Below, in pieces: positions 9,291 to 19,332 of a stretch of DNA of 64,000 nucleotides. Positions within the stretch are counted from its first letter, which is position 1; each line of letters opens with the position of its first letter. The notes under the pieces are model-generated. The model was given only the letters and a program-made list of their open reading frames with translations. It was not told the DNA's origin and did not search any database. Location of the stretch: the NCBI GenBank assembly GCA_963789885.1, contig CAWBNB010000003.1:186001-250000 (forward strand), in the 5' to 3' direction. Source of the DNA: DATEDA01 sp963789885. GTDB lineage: Bacteria; Pseudomonadota; Gammaproteobacteria; Burkholderiales; SG8-39. A program made the translations under genes and the position numbers.

Positions 9291-9879
9291 ATGGACGCGT
9301 TGATGCACGGCGTTCGACGCCTGACACGCCTCGGCCTGTGGTTCGGCGGGGCGCTGGTGCTCGCGGCGGCGGTCCTGATCGGCATCGACGTCGTCATGCG
9401 CAAGTTCTTCGCGACGTCCATCGGCGGCGCGGACGAGCTCGCGGGCTACGCGCTCGCGATCGGCACCGCCTGGGGACTCGGTGCCGCGCTGATCGACCGC
9501 GGGCACATCCGCATCGACTCGCTCTACGTCCTCCTTCCCACGCGGCTGCGCCTCGCGCTCGACTTCCTGGGGCTGATCCTCTTCGTCGGCTTCTTCGGCC
9601 TCGTCGCGTGGCACGGCTGGAACGTGGTCGCGCAGTCCTGGAGCGCCGGCTCGCGCAGCCAGTCGGCGCTGCAGACCCCCACGGTGATCCCGCAGGCGCT
9701 GTGGTTCCTCGGGTTGGTGATCTTCATCGCGGTCGGGTTCGTGCTGCTCGCCTATGCGTTGCGGCTCGCCGCGCGGGGCGAAGTGGCGGCAGGTGGCGGC
9801 GGCCATCGGGACGCGCTCGGCGCAGGAGGACGTCGAAGCCGAAATCCAGAGCCTCAAAGAGCGGCGGTCGCGAGAGTAG
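9291..9879 (+). pseudogene. dctQ: TRAP transporter small permease subunit, DctQ (single frameshift)
   Basis: Small membrane subunit with four helices, linking the receptor to the large permease. ATG 9291 lies 40 bases after dctP. The conserved DVVMRKFF and GADELAGYALA segments of DctQ are near residues 32-55, and helices 3 and 4 follow. A single extra base near 9792 throws the frame out; in the next frame it continues GTRSAQEDVEAEIQSLKERR and stops at TAG 9879, giving 195 residues, normal for DctQ. Left unrepaired, the frame runs into a long artificial reading frame over dctM. Confidence 0.8.
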
Positions 9880-9891
9880 GGCGAGCTCCGG

Positions 9892-11179
9892 ATGCTGCTC
9901 TGGGCGCTCGTCATCCTGATCGTCGTGCTCGCGCTCGCCGTGCCGGTGGCGGCCGGTCTCGGCGTCCTCGGGCTCGCACTCTCGGAGCTCTACTCGAAGC
10001 TGCCGCTCACGCTCGCCATCGGCGAGATGAGCTGGGCGACGTCGAACAACTTCCTGCTGGTCGCGATCCCGTTCTTCGTGCTGCTCGGCGAGGTGCTGCT
10101 GCGCTCCGGCACGGCCGAGCGGATGTACAACGCGCTCGTGCTGTGGATGCCGTGGCTGCCCGGCGGGCTGATGCACTCGAACATCGCGGCCTGCGCGATG
10201 TTCGCCGCGACGTCGGGCTCGAGCGTTGCGACTGCCGCCACGATCGGCACCGTGGCGATGGGCGAGATCCGCAAGCACGGCTACTCGGAGCGGCTCTTCC
10301 TCGGGACGATCGCCGCCGGCGGGACGCTCGGCATCCTGATCCCGCCGTCGATCAACCTGATCGTGTACGGCGTGCTGACCGACTCGTCGATCCCGAAGCT
10401 CTACCTCGCCGGCATCTTCCCCGGGCTGGTGCTGGCCGGCCTCTTCATGCTGACGGTGCTCGTCTTCTGCATTGTGCGCCCGGAGCTCGGCGGACGCCGG
10501 ACCACGGCGACCTGGGAGATGCGGGTGAAGGCCCTCCCCGACCTGATCCCGCCGCTAGTGATCTTCATCGCCGTCATCGGCTCGATCTACGCGGGCTGGG
10601 CGACGGCCACCGAGTCCGCCGCGCTCGGCGTGCTGGCGGCCCTCGGGGTCGCCGCCTGGCATCGCCGGCTCACCGTGCGGATGCTGCTCGACGCGTTCGA
10701 AGGCACGATGCGAACCACCGCGATGATCATGGCGATCCTGATCGCTGCCTACTTCCTCAACTTCGTGATCACCTCGATCGGCCTCACCGGGCAGGTCAAC
10801 AGCTTCATCACCGGTCTCGGGCTCAGCTCGACGCAGCTCCTCGTCGCCGTGGTCGTCTTCTACCTGATCCTCGGCATGTTCATGGAGACGCTGTCGATGA
10901 TGGTCGCCACCGTCCCGATCATCGCCCCGATCATGTTCAAGGCCGGGCTACGACCCGATCTGGTTCGGCGTGCTGATCGTCGTCCTGATGGAGACGGCGA
11001 TGATCACGCCGCCGGTCGGCATCAACCTCTACGTCGTGCAGGGCCTGCGCACGCGCGGGAAGATCGACGACGTCATCATCGGCGCGGCGCCGTTCGTCGT
11101 GACGATGCTCGTGATGATCGCAGTCCTCTCGGTCTGGCCGGCGCTTGCCCTGTGGCTGCCGCAGCGGGCGGGGAACTGA
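9892..11179 (+). pseudogene. dctM: TRAP transporter large permease subunit, DctM (single frameshift)
   Basis: Large subunit (about twelve helices) that forms the Na+-coupled transport channel of the TRAP system. The N-terminal frame from ATG 9892 carries the conserved ATSGSSVATAATIG and GTLGILIPPSINLIVYGV segments. An extra G in the run at 10945-10947 breaks the frame after IAPIMFKAG; the restored frame reads YDPIWFGVLIVVLMETAMIT and ends at TGA 11179, for 428 residues. The continuation matches the family exactly, so the indel is probably technical. Twelve bases separate it from dctQ. Confidence 0.85.
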
Positions 11180-11188
11180 CGGGCAAGG

Positions 11189-13276
11189 CTAGGCGAGCTC
11201 GATCACGATATTGCCGCCGGCGTCGAGGCTCGCCTTCGCGCCCGGCGGAATCACGCAGGTCGCGTCGTACTCCTCGATGATGAGCGGCCCGACGCGCGCC
11301 ACGGCGAGGTCGGAGCGGCGCAGGATCGGGGTCTCGACCCAGCCGTGCTGCGCGCCGAACCAGGCCGGACGCGGCGGCGGCGGCTCGGGCTCGGGCCGGC
11401 TCGGGCGCACGCGCTCGGGCACGCCCGAGCCTTCGCCCAAACCCTGCCCGACGACCTGTATCGACACGAGCTCCACTGGTTCCTCGGGCCCCGCGCGGTG
11501 GCCGTAGGTCCTCTCGTGCTCCTCGCCGAACGCTTCCTCGAGATGCGCGACCATCTTCGCGTCGAGCCGTCCATCCGGCACCGGTACCGTCAGCTCGTAG
11601 GTCTGCCCCTGGTAATGCAGCGCGGCCGAGCGGCGCAGCCGTGCCTGCGCGCCGCGGAAGCCCTCGATCGCGAGCTGGGTCATCGCCTGATCGGCGAGTG
11701 CGTCCCAGGCGCGCTGGATCTCCTCCAGATCGGCCTTGCGCAGCAGCCGCCGGAAAGTCCGCGAGTAATGGTGTTCGACGTCGGCGTAGAGCAGCCCGAA
11801 CGACGAGAAGAGCCCCGCGGAAGGAGGTACCACCACCCGGTTCATGCCGAGGGCTCTCGCCATCCCGCAGGCGAAGAGGGGCCCGTTGCCGCCGAACGCA
11901 AAGAGCGCGAACTCGCGCGGATCGCGTCCGCGTTCGGTCGACACTGCCTTGATCGCACGGATCATGTTCGACGCCGCGATCTGGTGCGCACCGTACGCGG
12001 CCTGCTCGGCCGACATCTTGAGCGGCACTGCGATCGTCTCGGTGAAGACCCGCCGCGCCTTCTCGGCGTTCAGCTTTAGCGCACCGCCCACCAGGTGCCG
12101 GGGGTTGATGTAGCCGAGGAGGACGTTCGCGTCGGTGACGGTCGCCACCGTCCCGCCCTTGTCGTAGCAGACGGGACCAGGCGAGGCGCCCGCGCTCTCG
12201 GGGCCGATCTGCAGCGCGCCGCCGCCGTCGATCCAGACCAGCGATCCGCCGCCTGCGCCCACCTCGGCGAGGTCGATCGCGGGCACCTTCAGGGTGTAGC
12301 CCGCACCCGTGAGCAGGCGCGACCCGACCATGATGCCGGCGCCTACCGAGTACTCGGCGGCGCGCGTCACCTCGCCGTCCTCGACGATCGAGGCCTTGGC
12401 GGTCGTGCCGCCCATGTCGAAGGTGATGACTTTGGGCAGCGCCTTCGCGCGCGCGAGCGCCTGCGCGCCCACCACGCCGCCCGCGGGACCCGACTCGATG
12501 ATGTTCATGGGGCGCTCAACGGCGGCGCCGTCGGTGGTGAGACCGCCGTTCGACTGCATGAGGAGCAGCCGCGCCGGGATGCCCGCTTCGTCGAGGCCCT
12601 TGCGTAGGGCGCGGAGATAGCGCGCGACGATCGGCATCACGTACGCGTTCACGACCGTCGTCGAGGTGCGCTCGTATTCCTTGATCTCGGGCAGCACCTC
12701 GCAGGAGACGCTGAGTGGCAGGTCGGGCGCCTTCGCCCGGACGATCGCCTTGAGCGCAAGCTCGTGCGCCGGGTTGGTAAACGAGTTGAGCAGGCAGACC
12801 GCGATCGCCTCGACCTTCTCGGCGAGCAGCGCGTCGACGGCCCGCTCGGCATCCTTCCGGTCGAGCGGGCGCTCGATCCGGCCGTGCGCGTCGATGCGTT
12901 CGTCGACCACCTGCCGCAGATAGCGCTCGACGAGCGGCGCCGGCTTCATCCAGCCGATGTCGTAGAGCCGCGGCATCCGGAGCGTCCGGATTTCGAGGAC
13001 GTCGCGGAACCCCTTCGATGTGACGAGGCCGACGCGCGCGCCCTTGTGTTCGAGGATCGCGTTCGAGGCGACCGTCGTCCCGTGCCGGATCTCCTCGATC
13101 GCCTTCCCATCGAGCCCGGTCTCCCGGAACACCTCGGCGAGCCCGTCGACGATCGCCTCGGCGTAGTTGTCGACGCTCGAGCCGATCTTCTTCGTGTGGA
13201 TCGTGCCGTCCGAGCCGAGCAGCACGATGTCGGTGAAGGTCCCGCCGACATCGACGCCGACGCGATAGGTGATCAT
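11189..13276 (-). CDS. hyuA: Hydantoinase/oxoprolinase subunit A
   Basis: ATP-dependent hydrolase or carboxylase subunit of 695 residues in the N-methylhydantoinase / 5-oxoprolinase / acetone carboxylase beta superfamily. The N-terminal actin-like ATPase motif VGVDVGGTFTDIVLL lies at residues 5-20, the second phosphate motif ITFDMGGTTAKAS near 290, and FAFGGNGPLFACGMA near 460. The ATG at 13276 overlaps the hyuB stop as ATGA, indicating translational coupling; an upstream extension of 12 residues is less likely. Substrate class (hydantoins, 5-oxoproline or ketones) cannot be chosen from sequence alone. Confidence 0.9.
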   Translation of the reverse strand: MITYRVGVDVGGTFTDIVLLGSDGTIHTKKIGSSVDNYAEAIVDGLAEVFRETGLDGKAIEEIRHGTTVASNAILEHKGARVGLVTSKGFRDVLEIRTLRMPRLYDIGWMKPAPLVERYLRQVVDERIDAHGRIERPLDRKDAERAVDALLAEKVEAIAVCLLNSFTNPAHELALKAIVRAKAPDLPLSVSCEVLPEIKEYERTSTTVVNAYVMPIVARYLRALRKGLDEAGIPARLLLMQSNGGLTTDGAAVERPMNIIESGPAGGVVGAQALARAKALPKVITFDMGGTTAKASIVEDGEVTRAAEYSVGAGIMVGSRLLTGAGYTLKVPAIDLAEVGAGGGSLVWIDGGGALQIGPESAGASPGPVCYDKGGTVATVTDANVLLGYINPRHLVGGALKLNAEKARRVFTETIAVPLKMSAEQAAYGAHQIAASNMIRAIKAVSTERGRDPREFALFAFGGNGPLFACGMARALGMNRVVVPPSAGLFSSFGLLYADVEHHYSRTFRRLLRKADLEEIQRAWDALADQAMTQLAIEGFRGAQARLRRSAALHYQGQTYELTVPVPDGRLDAKMVAHLEEAFGEEHERTYGHRAGPEEPVELVSIQVVGQGLGEGSGVPERVRPSRPEPEPPPPRPAWFGAQHGWVETPILRRSDLAVARVGPLIIEEYDATCVIPPGAKASLDAGGNIVIELA

Positions 13277-15069
13277 CGACCCGCTCCGCCGCCGGGAATC
13301 GGGTCGAGCCACTGCACCTTCGGCACCTCGCGCCAGGCGCGGGTCGTGCGGATCTCATCGCGGCGCCGTTTCGTCGCCGCCTCGTCCACCGCCCACCGCC
13401 GCACGTCGACCACCACGCCGTAGTCGGCCGCAGCCTTCTCGGGCGAGAGCAACTCGTTCCGCACGTCCTTCAGCACGGCGGCCGGATCGCGCTCGAGTGG
13501 ATCGCCCCAGCCGCCGGCGCCGGCGAGCACGTGGCGGAACACGTCACCGCGCCGCACGGTCATGGTCAGCTTGCCGGGCAGGGTGCGATTCTCGGCGTCG
13601 GGGTTGAGATAGTTCTCCGACGGCCGTCCGGGGCTGCCGCCGTACAGGCCGAAGGGCCGGTGGTCGCGGCGATCGGAGCGCACCTGCAGCACGCCCTCGG
13701 TTTCGTTGAACCGGTAGTCGCGCTTGAACGGCACGCCGCCGCGGTACTTGCCGGCGCCCGCCTTGTCGGGCACGAACTCGTAGGCGAGGAGCGAGATCGG
13801 GTGCTCGGCCTCGGTCACCTCGATCGAGTGCGAGGCCATGTTCGCGAACATGTGCGAGTTGCCGTCGAGCCCGTCGGCCCAGGGCCGCGCGCCCCACGCA
13901 CCGCAGGTGAAGTCCACGTAGACGAACGGCCTGCGATCGGCGTAATAGCCGCCGATCGAGATCCCGGTGTTGCCGCCGTCGCCCGCGGCGTTCACCCGGT
14001 CCGGCAGCATCATCGCGAGCGCGCCGAACATGCAGTCGGTCATGCGGAACCCGGTGAGGCCGCGCGCCGCGCAGGCGGCCGGCAGGACGCCGTTGCCGAC
14101 CGTGCCCGGCGGGCAGATCACCTCGATCGCGCGGAACACGCCTTCGTTGTTCGGGATACCGGGCGGGAGCACCGAGCGCACGCCGGTGTAGGAGGCGGCC
14201 TTGGTGAACGAGAGCGTGTTGTTGATGGCGCCCTTCACCTGGGGGTGAGTGCCGGTCCAGTCGACCACCATGTGACCGCCGCGCTTGCGCAGGGTGACGA
14301 AGAGGCGAATCGGCTGGCCGTAGTCGATGCCATCGTCGTCGATCCAGTCCTCGAAGCCCCACTCGCCGTCGGGCAGCTTCTCGAGCGCCGCGCGCGTCAG
14401 GCGCTCGGCGTAGTCGATGGTCTCCTTCATGTAGACCCGGGTCTGCTCGGCGCCGTACCTGCCGACGAGCTCGGCGAACTGCCGCTCGGCGATGTGGCAG
14501 GCCGCGAGCTGCGCGCGCAGGTCGCCGAACACCTGCACCGGGAGCCGGACGTTTTTCTCGATGAACGTCATCAGCGTCTTGTTGAGCTTCCCCGCCTCGT
14601 AGAACTTGAGCGGCGCGATCCGCAGGCCCTCGGCGTAGATCTCGGTGGAATCGGATGCGTTCGACCCGGCGACGCGCCCGCCGACGTCGGTGTGGTGGCA
14701 CACAGTGCACGCGAACGCGAGCCGCTTGCCCTCGTGATAGAGCGGCTTGAAGACGAAGATGTCGGGCAGGTGCATGCCCCCGTCGAACGGGTCGTTCATG
14801 ATGAAGACGTCGCCCGGCGCCATGTCGTCGCGGTAATGGCGCATGATCGATTCCATCGCCGTGGGCACCGAACCGAGGTGCCCGGGGAGCGTGAGGCCCT
14901 GCGCCACCAGCTTGCCCTCGGCGTCGGCGAAGCCGGTCGAGTAGTCCATGTTGTCCTTCAGCACGCCCGAGTAGGTCGTGCGGAAGACCGTGAGCGCCAT
15001 CTCGTCGGCGATCGAGAACATGGCGTTCTTGAAGAGCTCGAAGGCGATCGGATCGTGGTCGGCGGTCAT
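13273..15069 (-). CDS. hyuB: Hydantoinase/oxoprolinase subunit B
   Basis: Partner of HyuA, 598 residues. The start at ATG 15069 gives the typical opening DPIAFELFKNAMFSIADEM; longer frames upstream overlap the divergent SelA-like gene and are not family-like. Conserved segments include GVLKDNMDYSTGFAD, the MNDPFDGGMHLPDI metal-site region and the C-terminal RRGDVFRHVLAGAGGWGDPL. It is transcribed before hyuA with a four-base overlap. Divergent from the SelA-like gene across a 105-base promoter interval. Confidence 0.9.
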   Translation of the reverse strand: MTADHDPIAFELFKNAMFSIADEMALTVFRTTYSGVLKDNMDYSTGFADAEGKLVAQGLTLPGHLGSVPTAMESIMRHYRDDMAPGDVFIMNDPFDGGMHLPDIFVFKPLYHEGKRLAFACTVCHHTDVGGRVAGSNASDSTEIYAEGLRIAPLKFYEAGKLNKTLMTFIEKNVRLPVQVFGDLRAQLAACHIAERQFAELVGRYGAEQTRVYMKETIDYAERLTRAALEKLPDGEWGFEDWIDDDGIDYGQPIRLFVTLRKRGGHMVVDWTGTHPQVKGAINNTLSFTKAASYTGVRSVLPPGIPNNEGVFRAIEVICPPGTVGNGVLPAACAARGLTGFRMTDCMFGALAMMLPDRVNAAGDGGNTGISIGGYYADRRPFVYVDFTCGAWGARPWADGLDGNSHMFANMASHSIEVTEAEHPISLLAYEFVPDKAGAGKYRGGVPFKRDYRFNETEGVLQVRSDRRDHRPFGLYGGSPGRPSENYLNPDAENRTLPGKLTMTVRRGDVFRHVLAGAGGWGDPLERDPAAVLKDVRNELLSPEKAAADYGVVVDVRRWAVDEAATKRRRDEIRTTRAWREVPKVQWLDPIPGGGAGR

Positions 15070-15174
15070 TCGCGTGGCGGCTCCTGCGAGAGCGGCCAGT
15101 ATATGATGCGTCGGACCATCGTGATGGGAAGCGGTGATGAGAGCGGCGACAAGAAGCGGGAAGGGCGAGCGGAG

Positions 15175-16395
15175 ATGAGTGGCGCCGCCAGCGTCTATAC
15201 CGCGCTCGGTGTCAAGCGCAGGGTCAATGCCGCCGGGACCCTGACGCGGCTCGGCGGGTCCCTGATGGCACCCGAAGTGATCGAAGCCATGGCCGCGGCG
15301 GCCCGATGGTCGGTGGACATCGGCGAGCTTCAGGCCGCGGCGAGCCGCACGATCGCGCGGATCACGGGCGCGGAGGCGGGCCTGGTGACGACCGGCGCCG
15401 CTGCGGCCCTCACCCTGGCGGCTGCGGCCAGCATGACGCGCTGGGACATTGGGCGGATGGCGGCGCTCCCCCACACGGAGGGCTTTCCGAACGAGATCCT
15501 CCTGCCCCGAACGCATCGCACCGGCTATGCCCACGCCTTGCAGGCAGCGGGGGCGCGGCTCGTCGATCTAGGTCACAACGACCGCGGGACCGGCGCCGGC
15601 GTGCGCGGGATCGAGCCGTGGGAGATCGAGGCCGCTATCACGCGGAACACGGTCGCGTTCGCGTTCGCGGCGAACCCGTCCAACGTCCAGGATCTGCCGG
15701 TCGTCGTGCGGGTGTGCAAAGCTCGCGGGCTGCCGGTGCTCGTCGATGCCGCCGCGCAGCTTCCGCCCAAGGCGAACCTGCGCCGCTTCCTCGAGCTTGG
15801 CGCCGACCTCGTCGCCTTCTCGGGCGGCAAGGCGATCGGCGGCCCCCAGGCCTCGGGCATCCTCGCCGGCCGCCGCGATCTCGTCGGCGCGGCGCTCGTC
15901 CAGCAGCTCGACATGGACGTCGCGCCCGAAACGTGGACGCCGCCCGATCTCGTCGATCGCGACGCGCTCAAGGGCGTGCCGCACCATGGCCTCGGGCGCG
16001 GCTTCAAGGCGGGAAAAGAAGAGATCGTGGGTCTGGTCGTCGCGCTGGAGCGCTTCGCCGCGGACGACGACGAAGCGGCGAACGGGCAGCGCGAGGCCCG
16101 CCTGGCGCGGATCGCCGTGCTGATCGGCGCATTACCGGGTGTCGCCGCGCGCGTGCTGACGGCACGCGAGGCCGGGCGCGTGCCGGTGCTCGAGCTCGCG
16201 ATCGATCCGTCCGCGGCGCGCGCGAGCGCGATCGAGCTCAGTGCGCGCCTGCAGCGCGGCGACCCGCCGGTGCACCTCTCGGAGCGGTTCGCGAGCCGGA
16301 ACGTGCTGCTCGTCGATCCGCAGGTGCTCCAGCCGGAGGACGACGGAGTGGTGGCCGACGCGATCAGGCGCGCTCTGACCGGCCCGTCATCCTAG
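15175..16395 (+). CDS. SelA-like PLP-dependent enzyme (aminotransferase/lyase family)
   Basis: PLP enzyme of 406 residues related to L-seryl-tRNA(Sec) selenium transferase and D-glucosaminate-6-phosphate ammonia-lyase. The expected Schiff-base lysine is K219 in FSGGKAIGGPQASG, and aspartate D191 (VLVDAAAQ) precedes it. The SelA N-terminal tRNA-binding domain is missing, as in catabolic homologues, so a lyase or racemase role is more likely than selenocysteine synthesis. Two in-frame starts, 15124 and 15175, are possible; I chose the one where family-like sequence begins. It diverges from hyuBA, suggesting a shared amino-acid or lactam catabolic role. Confidence 0.8.
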   Translation: MSGAASVYTALGVKRRVNAAGTLTRLGGSLMAPEVIEAMAAAARWSVDIGELQAAASRTIARITGAEAGLVTTGAAAALTLAAAASMTRWDIGRMAALPHTEGFPNEILLPRTHRTGYAHALQAAGARLVDLGHNDRGTGAGVRGIEPWEIEAAITRNTVAFAFAANPSNVQDLPVVVRVCKARGLPVLVDAAAQLPPKANLRRFLELGADLVAFSGGKAIGGPQASGILAGRRDLVGAALVQQLDMDVAPETWTPPDLVDRDALKGVPHHGLGRGFKAGKEEIVGLVVALERFAADDDEAANGQREARLARIAVLIGALPGVAARVLTAREAGRVPVLELAIDPSAARASAIELSARLQRGDPPVHLSERFASRNVLLVDPQVLQPEDDGVVADAIRRALTGPSS

Positions 16396-16576
16396 GGCCG
16401 AGGGGACCTGCGCGTACAAGGGCCGGCTCTATGCTTCGGTAGCGCCCGGCGAGGAAGTGCCCGAGATTGTCGATGAGCGACGTCCACGCCGCGCTGCGGC
16501 CTGGACGCCGCGGGAAAGAGCCAGCTCGCCCTGATCGATGTGGTGCTCGAAAAGGTCTGAGCCGGCCCCCGGCGCC

Positions 16577-17533
16577 TCACTCCGGGTCGATCTTCGCTTC
16601 CTTCACCATCTGCGCCCAGCGGTCGATCTCGCTCGCGGTGTATGCGGCGAATTCCGCCGGGTCGCTCGTGCGAACCTCGAATCCCTGGTTGACGAGGTTG
16701 CGCTTGAGGTCCTCGCGCTCGGCGGCGGCGCGCGTCGCCTGGTAGAGCGCCTGGATGATCGCGGGATCGGTGCCCTTGGGAACGTACAGGCCGAAGAACA
16801 CGATGAGCTCGAACCCGGGAATCGTGTCGGCCAGCGGCGGCACGCCGGGCAGGATGGGCGCTTCGCGCAGCGAGGTGACGGCGAGCGGGCGCACGCCGCC
16901 GCCCTTGATCTGGCCGATCACGGCGGAGGCGTCCACCGCCATCGCCGCCATGCGGCCGGCGACGACGTCGGTGATCGCCTGCGGCGGGCTCTTGTAGGAG
17001 ACGTTGGTCATGCCGAGGCCCAGGCGGTCGGAGAGGATGCGCATCGGGATGATGTTGCCCGCCGTCCCCGAGCCGTAGAAGAGCTTGCCCTGGTTCTGCT
17101 TCGCGTAGGCGACGAACTCCGCCATGGTCCGCGCCGGGATGCTCGGGTTCACCACCACCACCTGCGGGATCGTGCCGAGGCCGATGACAGCGTCGAAGTC
17201 GGTGCGCGGGTTGTAGCTGAGCTGCTTGAAGAGAGCCGGGTTGGCCGAGATCACCGTGGTCGCGCCGGCGAGGATGGTGTAGCCGTCGGGCGCCGACTTG
17301 GCGACGTGCTCCGCGGCGATCTTGCCCACCGCGCCGACGCGGTTGTCGATCACCACCGGCTGCTTCAGGCTTGCCGACATGCTCTCGGTGAGCGGCCGCA
17401 CCAGGTTGTCGGTGGCCGTGCCCGGCGCGAAGGGCACCACGATGCGGATGGCCCGGTTCGGGTAGTTTTGCGCCAGCGCCGGTTCCGCGAGTGCGAACGC
17501 GGCGATTACCAGCAGTACTTTTCGCGTCAGCAT
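16577..17533 (-). CDS. Bug family (TctC) periplasmic substrate receptor
   Basis: Periplasmic binding protein of 318 residues of the tripartite tricarboxylate transporter receptor family, abundant in Burkholderiales. ATG 17533 has an AAGGGGG site and opens a signal peptide ending ALAQ. The mature opening YPNRAIRIVVPFAPGTATDN is the Bug hallmark, with loops FYGSGTAG and ITDVVAGRMAAMAVD following. No tctA/tctB membrane genes are near, as is common for orphan Bug receptors. The neighbouring hyuBA and SelA-like genes suggest a related ligand, but this is only context. Confidence 0.88.
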   Translation of the reverse strand: MLTRKVLLVIAAFALAEPALAQNYPNRAIRIVVPFAPGTATDNLVRPLTESMSASLKQPVVIDNRVGAVGKIAAEHVAKSAPDGYTILAGATTVISANPALFKQLSYNPRTDFDAVIGLGTIPQVVVVNPSIPARTMAEFVAYAKQNQGKLFYGSGTAGNIIPMRILSDRLGLGMTNVSYKSPPQAITDVVAGRMAAMAVDASAVIGQIKGGGVRPLAVTSLREAPILPGVPPLADTIPGFELIVFFGLYVPKGTDPAIIQALYQATRAAAEREDLKRNLVNQGFEVRTSDPAEFAAYTASEIDRWAQMVKEAKIDPE

Positions 17534-18051
17534 AGTTCCCATCCCCCTTTGAACAATGTCAGCGTAGCGCGGCTGCGCCGGGTATGCAACGCGGGATGAA
17601 GTTCGATTGAGCGAGGGGCAGAACGAGAGGCGGGCAACAGCTCGGCTGCCCACGGCCCTTGCCGTACCTGCGCGTCGAAGTCCTCCGTGATCGGCTATCG
17701 AGATCGGAGCGGGATTGTCGAAGCGCAGCGCATCGGGACGCGATGAGACGACGCGAGTCCGGACGGCACCTCGACCCGGGCGTCGTCTCAATACGGGCGG
17801 TGGAGCGCCTTCGCCAACACGGTCACTCGGTGATCGTAAGCCGCGCCGCAAGCTCGCAGAACGCGTTCCGAGAAAAGATAGTCCCGTTGGACTATTTGCT
17901 CGTGAGCTCGACACTCCTAGAGTGGAAAGACGTCCGGGCACACGAGCAGAGGAGCGTCCCTGGGCGCGGATGGCTCGGTACCTGCGCAGCGCGCCATTCC
18001 GGCGGCCAGCGCGCTCCGGCGTGAATTGGACCGGCCGTGAAAGGAGAGGAC
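17534..18051. other. Intergenic, no gene recognised
   Basis: About 520 bases between the divergent Bug receptor and DUF2235 genes. I see no conserved reading frame, RNA gene, repeat or clear operator. It must contain two divergent promoters, but no confident -35/-10 pair stands out. Confidence 0.3.
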
Positions 18052-19266
18052 ATGACGAAGAGAGTCATCTTCTGCGCCGACGGGACGTGGAACGGGCCCG
18101 ACAAGAAAACGGGCAGCTCCGTGACCGAGGGCCAGGATGACCGTGGCGAGGTGTCCGACACCGAGCTCACGAACGTCCTCAGGATTTTCGCAAACCTCGC
18201 GGGGCAGGTGACAGCTGAAACGCTCGCCCTGCACAAGGAGCAGGAGAAGGTGTCCACCGACGCCGCCGGCAACCTCACGCAGGTGGCGAAATACATTCAC
18301 GGCGTGGGCGACTCCGCCAATCCGCTGGTGAAATTCCTCGGCGGCGTGTTCGGGGTCGGGGTGATCTGCAGGATCGTCCGCGGGTATACCTTCATCTCCC
18401 GCAGTTACTCGCCTGGAGACGAGATTCACCTCGTCGGCTTCAGTCGGGGCGCCTATACGGCGCGCGCTCTGGGCGGAATGATCGCGAAGGTGGGGCTGCT
18501 GAACCCGCGCACCTATGACCCGACAGACAAGGAAGAGGCCTATCGCCTCGGGATAGCGGCCTGGGCGAGATCGAAGAGCCTGTCGCTTGAGGGCGCGAAC
18601 AAGCTCACCGACGTCGCGAACCACCTGCTGAGATTCATCGAAACGTTCGTTGCAAGTCAGCTGCCGACGAACGGCCTTATCCCGGACGTTCCGCTGAAGT
18701 CGATCGCCGTGTGGGACACCGTCGGCTCGCTCGGGATTCCGGCGTACGCCGGAGACAAGCGGATGGACGTATTCCGTTTCGTGGACACGAAGCTCAGCGA
18801 CCGGGTCGAACGCGGCTTTCACGCGATGGCGATCGACGAGATGCGACGGGATTTTCCCGTGACGCGGTGGGAGCCTCGCGACCGGATCGAGCAGGTCTGG
18901 TTCGTCGGGGCTCATGCGGACGTCGGCGGAGGTTATCCGGCTTCGGCATCGCGTCTGTCGGACACGGCGCTCGGCTGGATGATGAAGAAGCTGTCCGGTC
19001 TGGGCGTGGCGTTTGCGACCCCGCTCGTCTCTCGCCTCGATCCTCAGACGGTCGGACCGCCAGTCCACACGCCCTGGAACCAGTTCCCTTTTGCCGGACT
19101 GCCCATGGCAGCGAGGCGGGTCGAACCGAATGACGTGCTACACGCGAGCGTGATTCGGCGCTGGAATGCGGACGTGCCGCCGCCGCCCTACAGACCGGAG
19201 GCGATGTCAGACCTTGGGCCGCAGGGGATCGGTGGCCGCAAGGTGGACGACTCGACCTTTCCCTGA
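18052..19266 (+). CDS. DUF2235 alpha/beta hydrolase (Tle1-like phospholipase family)
   Basis: Serine hydrolase of 404 residues. The opening KRVIFCADGTWNG is the signature of DUF2235. The nucleophile elbow GFSRGAYTAR places the catalytic serine at S131, and HADVGGGYP near residue 290 supplies the expected Asp/His region. ATG 18052 follows GAAAGGAGAGGAC, a good ribosome site. Some family members (Tle1) are type VI secretion phospholipase effectors; no vgrG, PAAR or immunity gene is adjacent here, so an effector role is not supported and a housekeeping lipase or esterase is equally possible. No signal peptide. Confidence 0.82.
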   Translation: MTKRVIFCADGTWNGPDKKTGSSVTEGQDDRGEVSDTELTNVLRIFANLAGQVTAETLALHKEQEKVSTDAAGNLTQVAKYIHGVGDSANPLVKFLGGVFGVGVICRIVRGYTFISRSYSPGDEIHLVGFSRGAYTARALGGMIAKVGLLNPRTYDPTDKEEAYRLGIAAWARSKSLSLEGANKLTDVANHLLRFIETFVASQLPTNGLIPDVPLKSIAVWDTVGSLGIPAYAGDKRMDVFRFVDTKLSDRVERGFHAMAIDEMRRDFPVTRWEPRDRIEQVWFVGAHADVGGGYPASASRLSDTALGWMMKKLSGLGVAFATPLVSRLDPQTVGPPVHTPWNQFPFAGLPMAARRVEPNDVLHASVIRRWNADVPPPPYRPEAMSDLGPQGIGGRKVDDSTFP

Positions 19267-19272
19267 AGGGAA

Positions 19273-19306
19273 CACCCGCAACACTCGACCTGGTTGGTCG
19301 CGGGTG
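19273..19306. terminator. Hairpin between convergent genes (possible bidirectional terminator)
   Basis: A perfect 7-bp stem CACCCGC/GCGGGTG with a 20-base loop lies between the convergent stops of the DUF2235 and amidohydrolase genes. There is no T-run on either side, so intrinsic termination is uncertain. Confidence 0.3.
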
Positions 19307-19332
19307 CTCCGGGCGGGCCGACGCCGGGAGCT

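Noticed and set aside
9880..10976. Continuation of the dctQ frame into a ~360-residue arginine-rich tail
   Set aside because: It is an out-of-frame reading of dctM caused by the extra base near 9792.
13531..15174. Plus-strand open frame opposite hyuB preceding the SelA-like gene
   Set aside because: Family-like sequence begins only at about 15175; upstream part mirrors hyuB.
16400..16560. Short frame with YKGRLYASVAPGEEVPEIVD after the SelA-like gene
   Set aside because: Looks protein-like but too short, without a start and not matched to a family; could be chance or a remnant.
18052..19266. Type VI secretion effector locus
   Set aside because: Only the DUF2235 domain suggests it; no vgrG, PAAR, chaperone or immunity gene is near.
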